DNA of 64,000 nt, from positions 1,922,001-1,986,000 of the forward strand of contig NZ_CP016279.1 of assembly GCF_001542625.1 (NCBI RefSeq), in the 5' to 3' direction. Numbering within the stretch: position 1 is the first letter of the stretch; each line of letters starts with the position of its first letter. Position numbers and translations under genes: made by a program. The stretch is from Streptomyces griseochromogenes (GTDB lineage: Bacteria > Actinomycetota > Actinomycetes > Streptomycetales > Streptomycetaceae). Under the pieces are notes generated by a model, which ran no database searches, was not told the DNA's origin, and saw only the letters and a list, made by a program, of their open reading frames with translations. Below, in pieces: positions 34,639 through 45,128 of this stretch.

Positions 34639-34730
34639 GGGAAGTCCCCCTCCGGTGCGATGCGGTGGAGGGGGATGGTAGCTGACATGGCGTCAGATGG
34701 CCATGGCGGGGCGGGAGGTAGGCTCGCGGG

Positions 34731-34931
34731 ATGACCGAAGCCGTACCCACGGATCCGCGGGCGGAGGCCGGGCGGGGCCGGGTCGACCTGTGGCTCGATC
34801 CGGACGATCTGCGGTGGCTCGCCCGCCACTGCTGCTGCCCGGACGATGCCGACCAGGAGACCCGGGACCGCTGCTCCCGCCTTCGCTTTCGCGCGAGCGC
34901 GGCCCTGCACAAGAGCGGCCTCTCCGGCTGA
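34731..34931 (+). CDS. small cysteine-cluster protein, unknown function
   Basis: 66 residues, starting MTEAVPTDPRAEAGRGRVDLW. The segment HCCCPDDADQETRDRC gives His33, Cys34, Cys35, Cys36 and Cys48, a possible metal site. The C-terminal part RLRFRASAALHKSG is basic. It lies between the divergent LLM gene and the convergent NCS1 permease, ending 6 bp before the latter's stop. The coding call rests on GC-rich third positions and the compact composition. Confidence 0.6.
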   Translation: MTEAVPTDPRAEAGRGRVDLWLDPDDLRWLARHCCCPDDADQETRDRCSRLRFRASAALHKSGLSG

Positions 34932-34937
34932 GCCGCC

Positions 34938-36392
34938 CTACGCGTCGACGGTCGCGCGCTCCTCGGCCCGCTTGTCGGCCGGGTCGGCCGGGCGGGCGAC
35001 CGCCGGCTTCGGCAGCGCCAGGTACAGCAGACCGGAGATCACGATCGTGGCGACCCAGCCGAGGCCGTACTCGCCGATGACGTTGTTCTTCGCCAGCGGG
35101 CCGGTGAACCAGTCCGAGGTGGTGAACATCAGGCCCCCCACCAGGCCGACCGCCCAGGCGGCCACCGCGGCGGGGGAGAAGCCGCCCTTGTACCAGTAGG
35201 CGCTGGCGCGGGTCGTGTCGGCCATGGCCCGGCCGTCGTACTCGGTGCGGCGCAGCATGTCCGCGCCGAAGACGCCGACCCAGGCGGAGAAGGCCACCGC
35301 GAGCAGCGACAGGAAGGCGATGAACGAGCCTATGAAGCTCGTCGCCACCAGCATCAGCACGCCGCCGAAGACCAGCGAGATCACGGCGTTCACCGACACC
35401 GCCCAGTGCCGCGGCACCTTGAAGCCGAGGGTCTGCGCGGTGAAGCCCGCCGAGTACATCGACATCGAGTTGATCAGCAGCATGCCGATCAGCGCGATCA
35501 GCAGGTACGGCACCGCGATCCAGGTCGGCAGGATCTCGCCGAGGAAGGACACCGGGTCCGTGGCCGAGGCCAGGTCCGGCGTGGACACCGCCATCACCGC
35601 GCCCATCAGGACCATGGGCAGCACCACGACACCGGCACCGCCCACCGCCGTGCCCACGATCGCCTTCGAGGAGGCCGTGCGCGGCAGATAGCGCGTGAAG
35701 TCCGGCGCGGACGGGATCCAGCTGACACCGCCCGCCGCGATCATGCCGATACCGGTGATCACCGCGGCCGTGGACCCCGCGCCGTGGTCCATGACCTTCG
35801 ACCAGTCGGTGTTGACGGCCAGGTAGACCAGGACCAGGACCGAGAAGACGCCGAACAGGTAGGTGGCGTACTTGTTGCACTTCTGCACGGCGTTGATGCC
35901 GAGCCCGGAGATCGCGAAGGTGGCGACGACGAAGACCAGCAGCGTCACCATGTCCAGCACGCTGTTCGCCTTGATGCCGAGCACCATGTCCAGGATGGTG
36001 AGCATCGCGTAGGCGCCGGTGACCGCGTTGATCGTCTCCCAGCCCCAGCGGGCGACCCAGATCAGCGAACCGGGCAGCAGATTGCCGCGCTGCCCGAAGA
36101 CCGCGCGCGACAGCGCCATGCCGGGCGCTCCGCCGCGCTTGCCCGCGATGCCGATCAGACCGACGAGGCCGTACGACACGACGGGCGCGGTCACCGCGAC
36201 GACGAGCGCCTGCCAGATGTTCAGGTGGTAGGCCACGACCAGGCTCGCGCCCATGGTGAGCAGCAGCACGCTGATGTTGGCGCCGACCCAGGTGGGGAAC
36301 AGCTCGCGGGTTCTCGCTGTGCGCTCCTGGTCGGGTACCTGCTCGATGCCGCGGGTTTCGAGAGCGCCTTCGGTCTCGGCTGTCTTGCTCAT
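34938..36392 (-). CDS. NCS1-family (cytosine/purine/allantoin-type) permease
   Basis: 484 residues with about 12 membrane helices. The N-terminal RELFPTWVGANISVLLLTMGASL and the helix-3 region WGWETINAVTGAYAML match NCS1 nucleobase transporters, with FTRYLP (APDFTRYLP) the conserved loop after helix 6. It probably imports a nucleobase or related compound by cation symport. No catabolic gene is nearby to point to the substrate. It is divergent from ftsY. Confidence 0.85.
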   Translation of the reverse strand: MSKTAETEGALETRGIEQVPDQERTARTRELFPTWVGANISVLLLTMGASLVVAYHLNIWQALVVAVTAPVVSYGLVGLIGIAGKRGGAPGMALSRAVFGQRGNLLPGSLIWVARWGWETINAVTGAYAMLTILDMVLGIKANSVLDMVTLLVFVVATFAISGLGINAVQKCNKYATYLFGVFSVLVLVYLAVNTDWSKVMDHGAGSTAAVITGIGMIAAGGVSWIPSAPDFTRYLPRTASSKAIVGTAVGGAGVVVLPMVLMGAVMAVSTPDLASATDPVSFLGEILPTWIAVPYLLIALIGMLLINSMSMYSAGFTAQTLGFKVPRHWAVSVNAVISLVFGGVLMLVATSFIGSFIAFLSLLAVAFSAWVGVFGADMLRRTEYDGRAMADTTRASAYWYKGGFSPAAVAAWAVGLVGGLMFTTSDWFTGPLAKNNVIGEYGLGWVATIVISGLLYLALPKPAVARPADPADKRAEERATVDA

Positions 36393-36565
36393 GAAAGAGG
36401 GGTGCCTCGGGAGATGGGGGACAGGGGACGTCCGGACTCTACGCGCGTTGACGGAGCCGGTGCCATCGTACTTTGATCCGAGTCATACCGTGTGATGGCC
36501 TTTGTCCCTCGGAGGAAGCCACAATCAGGCTTCCGTCGGAACGCATGGCCGATACTGGTCGGGTT

Positions 36566-37777
36566 ATGGAAACCGTCATCCTTGCTGTAGTCATCGCCGT
36601 AGTCGTGCTCGCGGCGCTCGGCGGGCTCGTCGTCGGCAGCCGGCGCCGGAAGCCGCTGCCCCCGCCGCCGCCCACGACGCCCGACATCACCGCGCCCCCG
36701 GCCGAGCCGCACGTCGGCGACGAGGCCGAGACGCCGCGCGACGAACCGCGCCGGACGATCGAGGAGGTGGATCTCCCCGGCGGCTCGGCACCCGTCGCCG
36801 TGGAGGAGCCCCCCGCCGTTCCGGCCGTCGAGGCTCCCGAGATCGAGATCCCGGAGCCCACCGCAGGCCGCCTGATCCGCCTGCGCGCCCGCCTGTCCCG
36901 CTCGCAGAACGCCCTCGGCAAGGGCCTGCTCACGCTGCTCTCCCGCGAGCACCTCGATGAGGACACCTGGGAGGAGATCGAGGACACACTGCTCACCGCC
37001 GACGTCGGTGTGCAGCCCACCCAGGAGCTGGTCGAGCGGCTGCGCGAGCGCGTCAAGGTGCTCGGCACCCGCACCCCCGGGGAGCTGCGCGATCTGCTGC
37101 GCGAAGAGCTGCTCAAGCTGGTCGGCACCGACGTCGACCGCGCGGTGAAGACCGAGCCCGAGGACCGCAGGCCCGGCATCGTGATGGTCGTCGGCGTCAA
37201 CGGCACCGGCAAGACCACCACCACCGGCAAGCTCGGCCGTGTCCTGGTCGCCGACGGCCGTACCGTCGTCCTCGGCGCCGCCGACACCTTCCGGGCCGCC
37301 GCGGCCGACCAGCTGCAGACCTGGGGCGAGCGGGTCGGTGCCTACACCGTGCGCGGGCCCGAGGGCGGCGACCCCGCCTCCGTCGCGTTCGACGCGGTCA
37401 AGGAGGGCAAGGAGATGGGGGTCGACGTCGTCCTCATCGACACCGCGGGGCGTCTGCACACCAAGACCGGCCTCATGGACGAGCTGGGCAAGGTCAAGCG
37501 CGTGGTCGAGAAGCACGCGCCGCTGGACGAGGTGCTGCTCGTCCTGGACGCCACCACCGGCCAGAACGGGCTGGTGCAGGCCCGGGTGTTCGCCGAGGTC
37601 GTGGACATCACCGGCATCGTGCTGACCAAGCTCGACGGCACGGCGAAGGGCGGCATCGTGGTCGCGGTCCAGCGCGAACTCGGTGTCCCGGTCAAGCTGA
37701 TCGGCCTCGGCGAAGGCGCGGACGACCTGGCGCCGTTCGAGCCGGAGGCGTTCGTGGATGCCCTTATCGGTGACTGA
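36566..37777 (+). CDS. ftsY: signal recognition particle receptor FtsY
   Basis: 403 residues. An N-terminal membrane helix (ETVILAVVIAVVVLAALGGLVVG) is followed by an acidic proline-rich A region to about residue 105, then the NG GTPase: GVNGTGKTTTTGKLG, DTFRAAAADQLQTW, DTAGRLHT and TKLDGTAKGG. It docks SRP-bound ribosomes at the membrane, with Ffh (45129) as partner. ATG 36566 begins directly at the membrane helix. A strong hairpin follows. Confidence 0.95.
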   Translation: METVILAVVIAVVVLAALGGLVVGSRRRKPLPPPPPTTPDITAPPAEPHVGDEAETPRDEPRRTIEEVDLPGGSAPVAVEEPPAVPAVEAPEIEIPEPTAGRLIRLRARLSRSQNALGKGLLTLLSREHLDEDTWEEIEDTLLTADVGVQPTQELVERLRERVKVLGTRTPGELRDLLREELLKLVGTDVDRAVKTEPEDRRPGIVMVVGVNGTGKTTTTGKLGRVLVADGRTVVLGAADTFRAAAADQLQTWGERVGAYTVRGPEGGDPASVAFDAVKEGKEMGVDVVLIDTAGRLHTKTGLMDELGKVKRVVEKHAPLDEVLLVLDATTGQNGLVQARVFAEVVDITGIVLTKLDGTAKGGIVVAVQRELGVPVKLIGLGEGADDLAPFEPEAFVDALIGD

Positions 37778-37810
37778 TCGCCGAGGGGTGGTGAACCCGC
37801 CCCCTTCGAA

Positions 37811-37850
37811 GAAGCGTCCGCCTCCAGGTGCAGCTGGAGACGGGCGCTTC
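37811..37850 (+). terminator. ftsY terminator
   Basis: GAAGCGTCCGCCTCCA pairs with TGGAGACGGGCGCTTC apart from one wobble and one mismatch, loop GGTGCAGC, followed by GCCTTT. It lies between ftsY and the convergent prim-pol-like gene. Confidence 0.85.
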
Positions 37851-37873
37851 GCCTTTCGCGGCCTACGGCGCGG

Positions 37874-38536
37874 TCACGCCCGTGCCCGCGACCGGTGCGC
37901 CACGTACGCCAGCGTGCCCAGCAGCAGCCGGGCCGCCGGAGGGGTCGTCGCCGAGTCCAGGGCCGGTGGACGCAGCCAGCGCACCGGGCCGAGACCGCCC
38001 CGGTCGGAGGGAGGGGCGGTGATGTGACTGCCCGGGCCGAGACCGCGCAGGTCCAGGGCGGACGGGTCGTCCCAGCCCATGCGGTAGAGCAGCCGGGGGA
38101 GATCGGCGGCGGCGCCGGGAGCGACGAAGAAGTGGGCGCGGCCGTCAGGGGTCGCGGCGACCGGACCGAGCGGCAGCCCCATGCGCTCCAGGCGGACCAG
38201 GGCGCGGCGCCCGGCGGGCTCGGCGACCTCGATGACGTCGAACGCACGGCCGACGGGCAGCATCACAGAGGCCCCGGGAAACTCGGACCAGGCCTTGATC
38301 ACGTCGTCGAGCGTGGCCCCGGCGGGCACCTGGGGCGCGAAATCGAGCGGGTGCGCCCCCGGCGCCGGACACTCCGCGTGACCGCAGGAGCAGGCGCCCG
38401 CCGCGGCCCGGGCGCCCGGCACCGCGTCCCAGCCCCACAGTCCGGTGAACTCGGCGACGGCGGTGCACTCCGACGAACGGCCGCGCCGACGTGTGCCGGA
38501 GCGGATCTCGCGAATGCCGCCGATCGTGAAGCCCAT
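37874..38536 (-). CDS. prim-pol (bifunctional DNA primase/polymerase N-terminal)-like protein
   Basis: 220 residues. CSCGHAECPAPGAHPLDF is the cysteine/histidine motif that opens the bifunctional primase/polymerase N-terminal domain; FDVIEVAEPAGRRAL and GRAHFFVAPGA follow the same pattern. The usual catalytic DxD is not obvious (DVIEV in its place), and no helicase part follows, so this may be a catalytically altered stand-alone form. It is divergent from nsdA across a 489-bp spacer. Confidence 0.65.
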   Translation of the reverse strand: MGFTIGGIREIRSGTRRRGRSSECTAVAEFTGLWGWDAVPGARAAAGACSCGHAECPAPGAHPLDFAPQVPAGATLDDVIKAWSEFPGASVMLPVGRAFDVIEVAEPAGRRALVRLERMGLPLGPVAATPDGRAHFFVAPGAAADLPRLLYRMGWDDPSALDLRGLGPGSHITAPPSDRGGLGPVRWLRPPALDSATTPPAARLLLGTLAYVAHRSRARA

Positions 38537-39025
38537 GCCCCCTCCAACGGGTCCAGCGCGCCGGTGGTTACGACACGGAGTGAGACGGAAACGGAAAGTG
38601 ACGCTACGGCTCCGACTTCCCGCGCGGCGGTGAGGCCAATGCGGCGCCTTGCGGCATCACGGGTGGTGCACCGGATTCCGCGCGCCCTGGCGCGCATCAC
38701 TCCGCCCACTTCCGGCTGTCCTCTGTCAAGTGAATCGCGTGGGCGCCGCCATGAGTTCATTCGAAGGGGTGGCGAATGGTGGCGTTTCCGGGGTCGCCAT
38801 GGCTGCACCGGTGATCGTAGGATTACTGTGAGTGTGCGAGGCCTGAAGGCACATGCACCCGTGGGTATGCCGGAGGCAAGTCGTCAACTCGTTCGAACGG
38901 TGAGAACCGGGGGACGAGAGGCCGTATTTACCGGCATTCTGATAGGGCTGGCGCGTGACGGTCTCCCTCCGGGGCGACCGAGGATCGCAACGGCGACAAG
39001 TGGTCTCAGGGATGGGGGCGTTCCA
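38537..39025. other. long intergenic region between divergent prim-pol-like gene and nsdA
   Basis: No credible gene. It holds TAGGAT at 38818-38823, a reasonable -10 box without a clear -35, about 200 bp before nsdA. The size suggests more than one promoter or a long leader for nsdA. An in-frame open stretch upstream of the nsdA GTG exists but reads as non-coding. Confidence 0.45.
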
Positions 39026-40504
39026 GTGGGCGGCAACGGCGGAAGCGCGACGAACGCTGACAAGCGCCCCAACGAGCTGCTCGGCTCGTGGTTCGTGCGC
39101 AGCGGCTGGTCCAAGGGCGAGCTGGCCCGCCAAGTGAACCGCCGGGCACGCCAGTTGGGTGCCAACCACATCTCCACGGACACCTCGCGGGTGCGCCGCT
39201 GGCTGGACGGGGAGAACCCGCGCGAGCCGATCCCGCGGATCCTCTCCGAGCTCTTCTCCGAGCGCTTCGGCTGTGTCGTCTCCATCGAGGACCTCGGCCT
39301 GCGCGCCGCGCGCCAGTCACCCTCCGCGTCCGGCGTCGACCTGCCCTGGACGGGCCCGCAGACGGTGGCCCTGCTCAGCGAGTTCTCGCGCAGCGACCTG
39401 ATGCTGGCGCGGCGCGGCTTCCTCGGAACCTCGCTGGCCCTGTCGGCGGGCCCGTCCCTCATCGAGCCCATGCAGCGCTGGCTCGTGCCGACCCCCTCCT
39501 CGCCGGCCCTGGCCGAGCCCGAGCCGGTCCTGGAGTCACGCAGGCCCGGCCGCCTGTCCAAGCCGGAGCTGGACCTGCTGGAGTCCACCACGCAGATGTT
39601 CCGCCAGTGGGACGCCCAGTGCGGCGGCGGCCTGCGCCGCAAGGCGGTCGTCGGCCAGCTGCACGAGGTCACCGACCTCCTCCAGGAACCCCAGCCCGAG
39701 GTCACCACCCGCAAGCTGTTCAAGGTCGCAGCCGAGCTCGCCGAACTCGCGGGCTGGATGTCGTACGACATCGGGCTCCAGGCCACCGCGCAGAAGTACT
39801 TCGTGCTCGCCCTGCACGCGGCCAAGGAGGCCGGTGACAAGCCGCTCGGCTCGTACGTCCTCTCCAGCATGAGCCGCCAGATGATCCATCTCGGCCGCCC
39901 CGACGACGCACTGGAGCTGATCCACCTCGCGCAGTACGGCAGCCGCGACTGCGCGAGCCCGCGCACCCAGGCCATGCTGTATGCGATGGAGGCCCGCGCC
40001 TACGCCAACATGGGCCAGCCCGGCCGGTGCAAGCGGGCGGTGCGCATGGCCGAGGACACCTTCGCCGAGGCCGACGAGTGGGACGAGCCGGACCCCGATT
40101 GGATCCGCTTCTTCTCCGAGGCCGAGCTGTACGGAGAGAACTCCCACTCCTTCCGCGACCTCGCCTACGTCGCCGGACGCAGCCCCACCTACGCCTCCCT
40201 GGCCGAGCCGCTGATGCTGCGGGCGGTGGACCTGTTCGCCAAGGACCGCGAGCACCAGCGGTCGTATGCGCTGAACCTGATCGGCATGGCCACCGTGCAC
40301 CTCCTCCAGCGCGAGCCCGAGCAGAGCACGTCGTACGCCTCGAAGGCCATGGGCATCGCCAAGAAGGTCCGCTCCGAGCGTGTGAACACTCGTATCCGAA
40401 AGACGGTCGACACGGCCGCGCGCGACTTCGGCGACCTCAACGCCGTCGTCGACCTCACCGACCAGCTCGCCGCCGACCTGCCGGAGACCGCCGAGGCCGT
40501 CTGA
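39026..40504 (+). CDS. nsdA: TPR-like regulator NsdA
   Basis: 492 residues, GTG start (MGGNGGSATNADKRPNELLGSWF). Residues 12-95 contain a helix-turn-helix-like region (WSKGELARQVNRRARQLG...TSRVRRWLDG). From about residue 190 it is a helical TPR-like array (ELAELAGWMSYDIGLQATAQKYFVLALHAAKEAGD and later repeats). It strongly resembles NsdA, which in S. coelicolor negatively controls sporulation and antibiotic production. An internal ARRGFLGTSLALSAG near residue 129 looks like a twin-arginine motif but is far from the N-terminus. A T-run terminator follows. Confidence 0.9.
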   Translation: MGGNGGSATNADKRPNELLGSWFVRSGWSKGELARQVNRRARQLGANHISTDTSRVRRWLDGENPREPIPRILSELFSERFGCVVSIEDLGLRAARQSPSASGVDLPWTGPQTVALLSEFSRSDLMLARRGFLGTSLALSAGPSLIEPMQRWLVPTPSSPALAEPEPVLESRRPGRLSKPELDLLESTTQMFRQWDAQCGGGLRRKAVVGQLHEVTDLLQEPQPEVTTRKLFKVAAELAELAGWMSYDIGLQATAQKYFVLALHAAKEAGDKPLGSYVLSSMSRQMIHLGRPDDALELIHLAQYGSRDCASPRTQAMLYAMEARAYANMGQPGRCKRAVRMAEDTFAEADEWDEPDPDWIRFFSEAELYGENSHSFRDLAYVAGRSPTYASLAEPLMLRAVDLFAKDREHQRSYALNLIGMATVHLLQREPEQSTSYASKAMGIAKKVRSERVNTRIRKTVDTAARDFGDLNAVVDLTDQLAADLPETAEAV

Positions 40505-40584
40505 CCGCCGCAGGACACGTATGCCCCGGCCGCGGCCGGTCCTCCCGTACTGCCCGACTCGGCTCCCCCATGCCAGGTCATCGA

Positions 40585-40610
40585 GAGGCCCGCCGCGGCC
40601 GGCCTTTTTT
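40585..40610 (+). terminator. nsdA rho-independent terminator
   Basis: AGGCC and GGCCT close a GC-rich hairpin over CGCCGCGGCC, followed by six T. It is 80 bp after the nsdA stop and upstream of the amtB promoter region. Confidence 0.8.
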
Positions 40611-40675
40611 CCTGCCCGAGATGGTTGCGCCACGATAACGATCGACGCGCCGGACATCCGGCAGTTCACGGACGC

Positions 40676-40711
40676 GTAACACGCCAGGCGCCTTCGTCAC
40701 CCCGGCGAAAC
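40676..40711 (+). promoter_or_regulatory. GlnR-type binding sites upstream of amtB
   Basis: GTCAC (40696), six bases, then GAAAC (40707-40711) fits the GlnR half-site pattern GTnAC-n6-GAAAC exactly. A second GTAAC lies at 40676-40680, followed after six bases by a degenerate GGCGC. GlnR activates amtB-glnK-glnD in Streptomyces under nitrogen limitation, so the location is as expected. The spacing between the two half-sites is 20 bp, not the usual 22. Confidence 0.65.
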
Positions 40712-40837
40712 AACGAGGGGCTTCCACCGAAACCGCGCTGCGCCACTCTCATGGCGCATAACCGGCCCACCCCTCACTTGACCGGACCGCTCAGGCACCG
40801 CCCGCACGGGGCCGTACCAACCGACGAGGAGACGCCG

Positions 40838-42516
<1,679 letters not shown>

Positions 42517-42543
42517 CACGACGTGAACGACAGGAGTCGCTGG

Positions 42544-45045
42544 GTGACGGGTACGGACGTGCGGAAAGAAGCGGATGACTCGGGACCCAGCGGCTACGCG
42601 GCGGCCCGGCTGCGCCTCCTCACCGAGGGGGCGCGGTCCGGGCCGCCGCGCCGTGCGGCACTGGCCGAGCTGACCGACGACTGGCTCTCGGGCCTCTTCA
42701 CGGCGGCGGCCGAGGGGCTGGAAGGAAGGGGCGGAGCGCAGCGACCTCCGCAGAAGGGCGGTGGTGGGCGACTGGAGGGCGTCAGTCTCGTCGCCGTCGG
42801 CGGCTACGGCCGCGGCGAGCTCTCCCCGCGCAGCGACCTCGACCTCCTGCTGCTGCACGACGGCGGCGACGCGAGCGCGGTCGCCGCCCTGGCGGACCGC
42901 CTCTGGTACCCGGTCTGGGACCTCGGCCTCGCCCTCGACCACTCCGTGCGCACCCCGGCGGAGGCCCGCAAGACGGCCGGCGAGGATCTGAAGGTCCACC
43001 TCGGCCTCCTGGACGCCCGCCACCTCGCCGGCGACCTCGGGCTGACCTCCGGACTGCGTACGGCCGTCCTGGCCGACTGGCGCAACCAGGCGCCCAAGCG
43101 CCTGCCCGAACTCCAGGAACTCTGCGCCGAGCGCGCCGGACGCCAGGGCGAGCTGCGCTACCTCCTGGAACCCGACCTCAAGGAGGCCCGCGGCGGCCTG
43201 AGGGACGCGACCGCGCTGCGTGCCGTGGCCGCCTCCTGGCTGGCCGACGCCCCGCGCGAGGGCCTCGCGGACGCGCGCCGGAGCCTGCTCGACGTCCGCG
43301 ACGCCCTGCACCTGGCCACCGGCCGCGCCACCGACCGGCTCGCCCTGCAGGAGCAGGACCAGGTGGCGGCCGAGCTGGGCCTGCTGGACGCCGACACCCT
43401 GCTGCGGCAGGTGTACGAAGCGGCGCGTGTCATCTCGTACGCCAGTGATGTCACCTGGCGCGAGGTGGGGCGCGTGCTGCGCTCGCGCGCCGTCCGCCCG
43501 CGTCTGCGCGCCATGCTGGGCGGCGGCAAGCAGGTCGCCGAGCGGTCCCCGCTGGCCGAGGGCGTGGTGGAGCAGGACGGCGAGGTGGTGCTCGCCCGCG
43601 CCGCGCGCCCCGAACGCGACCCCGTGCTCCCGCTGCGGGCCGCGGCCGCCGCCGCACAGGCCGGCCTCCCGCTCTCCCTGCACGCCGTACGGCGCATGGC
43701 CGCCACCGCACGCCCCCTGCCCACGCCCTGGCCGGCCGAGGCACGCGAGCAACTGGTGACCCTGCTCGGCTCGGGCCGCCCCACCGTCGACGTCTGGGAG
43801 GCGCTGGAGGCGGAAGGCCTGATCAGCCGCCTCCTGCCGGACTGGGAACGGGTCCGCTGCCGCCCGCAGCGCAATGCCGTCCACCTCTGGACCGTCGACC
43901 GGCACCTGATCGAGACGGCGGTCCGCGCCTCCGAGCTGACCCGCAGCGTCAGCCGCCCCGACCTCCTTCTGGTCTCCGCCCTGCTGCACGACATCGGCAA
44001 GGGCTGGCCCGGCGACCACTCCGTGGCCGGCGAGATCATCGCCAAGGACGTGGCCGCACGGATCGGCTTCGATGGCACGGACGCGGCGGTGCTGGCCACG
44101 CTCGTCCGCCACCACCTGCTGCTCATCGAGACGGCCACGCGCCGCGACCTGGAGGATCCGGCTACGGTCCGCTCGGTCGCCGAGGCCGTCGGCTCACAGA
44201 GCACGCTGGAGCTGCTGCACGCCCTCACCGAGGCGGACGCGCTGGCCACCGGCCCGGCCGCCTGGTCCTCCTGGCGCGGCTCCCTCGTCGCGGACCTGGT
44301 ACGGCGCGTCGGCGCCGTTCTCGCCGGAGACGTCCCCGACGAACCCGAGCCCGGTGCCCCGACGGCCGAGCAGGAGCGCCTTGCCATCGAGGCATTCCGC
44401 ACCGGCAGCCCGGTCCTCGCCCTGCGCGCGCAGAGGGAGCCGGTGCCGGAGGAGGAGAGCGCCGGCGGGCCCGAGCCGCTCGGTGTCGAGCTGCTCATCG
44501 CGGTTCCGGACCAGCCCGCCGTGCTGCCCGCGGTCGCGGGGGTCCTCGCCGTGCACCGTCTGACCGTCCGCACGGCGGAGCTGCGGGCCCTGAACCTGCC
44601 CGACGTCGACGACGGCTCGGTGCTGCTGCTCAACTGGCGGGTCGCCGCCGAGTACGGCTCACTGCCCCAGGCGACCCGGCTGCGCGCCGACCTGGTCCGC
44701 GCCCTGGACGGCTCCCTGGACATCGCGAGCCGCCTCGCCGAACGCGACGCCGCCTACCCCCGCCGCCGCGGCTGGGCGGCCCCGCCGCCCCGCGTGACCG
44801 TGGCCCCGGCCGCCTCCCACCACGCCACGGTGATCGAGGTCAGAACACAGGACGCCCCCGGCCTGCTGCACCGCATCGGTACGGCCCTGGAGAAGGCGGG
44901 AGTACGGGTGCGGAGCATGCACGTCAGCACCCTGGGCGCCAACGCCGTCGACGCCTTCTACGTCACCACCGGCGCGGGCGCACCCCTGCCGGCCGACGAC
45001 GCGGCATCACTGGCCCGAGTACTGGAGGAGACCCTGCGGGGATGA
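42544..45045 (+). CDS. glnD: PII nucleotidyltransferase / removing enzyme GlnD
   Basis: 833 residues. The N-terminal nucleotidyltransferase domain has GGYGRGELSPRSDLDLLLLH. The HD hydrolase domain has LLVSALLHDIGKGWPGDHS, and two ACT domains (from VELLIAVPDQPAVLPAV and VIEVRTQDAPGLLHRIG) form the C-terminus. In Streptomyces it adenylylates GlnK at Tyr51. The start is taken at GTG 42544, with CAGGAGTCG about 7 bp upstream; GTG 42523 would add seven residues. A Gly/Arg-rich insertion lies near residues 63-75. Confidence 0.94.
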   Translation: MTGTDVRKEADDSGPSGYAAARLRLLTEGARSGPPRRAALAELTDDWLSGLFTAAAEGLEGRGGAQRPPQKGGGGRLEGVSLVAVGGYGRGELSPRSDLDLLLLHDGGDASAVAALADRLWYPVWDLGLALDHSVRTPAEARKTAGEDLKVHLGLLDARHLAGDLGLTSGLRTAVLADWRNQAPKRLPELQELCAERAGRQGELRYLLEPDLKEARGGLRDATALRAVAASWLADAPREGLADARRSLLDVRDALHLATGRATDRLALQEQDQVAAELGLLDADTLLRQVYEAARVISYASDVTWREVGRVLRSRAVRPRLRAMLGGGKQVAERSPLAEGVVEQDGEVVLARAARPERDPVLPLRAAAAAAQAGLPLSLHAVRRMAATARPLPTPWPAEAREQLVTLLGSGRPTVDVWEALEAEGLISRLLPDWERVRCRPQRNAVHLWTVDRHLIETAVRASELTRSVSRPDLLLVSALLHDIGKGWPGDHSVAGEIIAKDVAARIGFDGTDAAVLATLVRHHLLLIETATRRDLEDPATVRSVAEAVGSQSTLELLHALTEADALATGPAAWSSWRGSLVADLVRRVGAVLAGDVPDEPEPGAPTAEQERLAIEAFRTGSPVLALRAQREPVPEEESAGGPEPLGVELLIAVPDQPAVLPAVAGVLAVHRLTVRTAELRALNLPDVDDGSVLLLNWRVAAEYGSLPQATRLRADLVRALDGSLDIASRLAERDAAYPRRRGWAAPPPRVTVAPAASHHATVIEVRTQDAPGLLHRIGTALEKAGVRVRSMHVSTLGANAVDAFYVTTGAGAPLPADDAASLARVLEETLRG

Positions 45046-45128
45046 CCCTGCCCCGGTCAGTTCACCGCCGGGATACCCTGGAGGGCGATTCCCTGAAGCC
45101 ATCACCGACCCCGAGGACCGCGAGCGCC

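Larger units (their letters stand above)
40505..40837 (+). other. nsdA-amtB intergenic region
   Basis: No gene. It contains the nsdA terminator (40585-40610), the GlnR-type sites (40676-40711) and the amtB leader ending in a GAGGAG ribosome site at 40826-40831. Confidence 0.6.
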
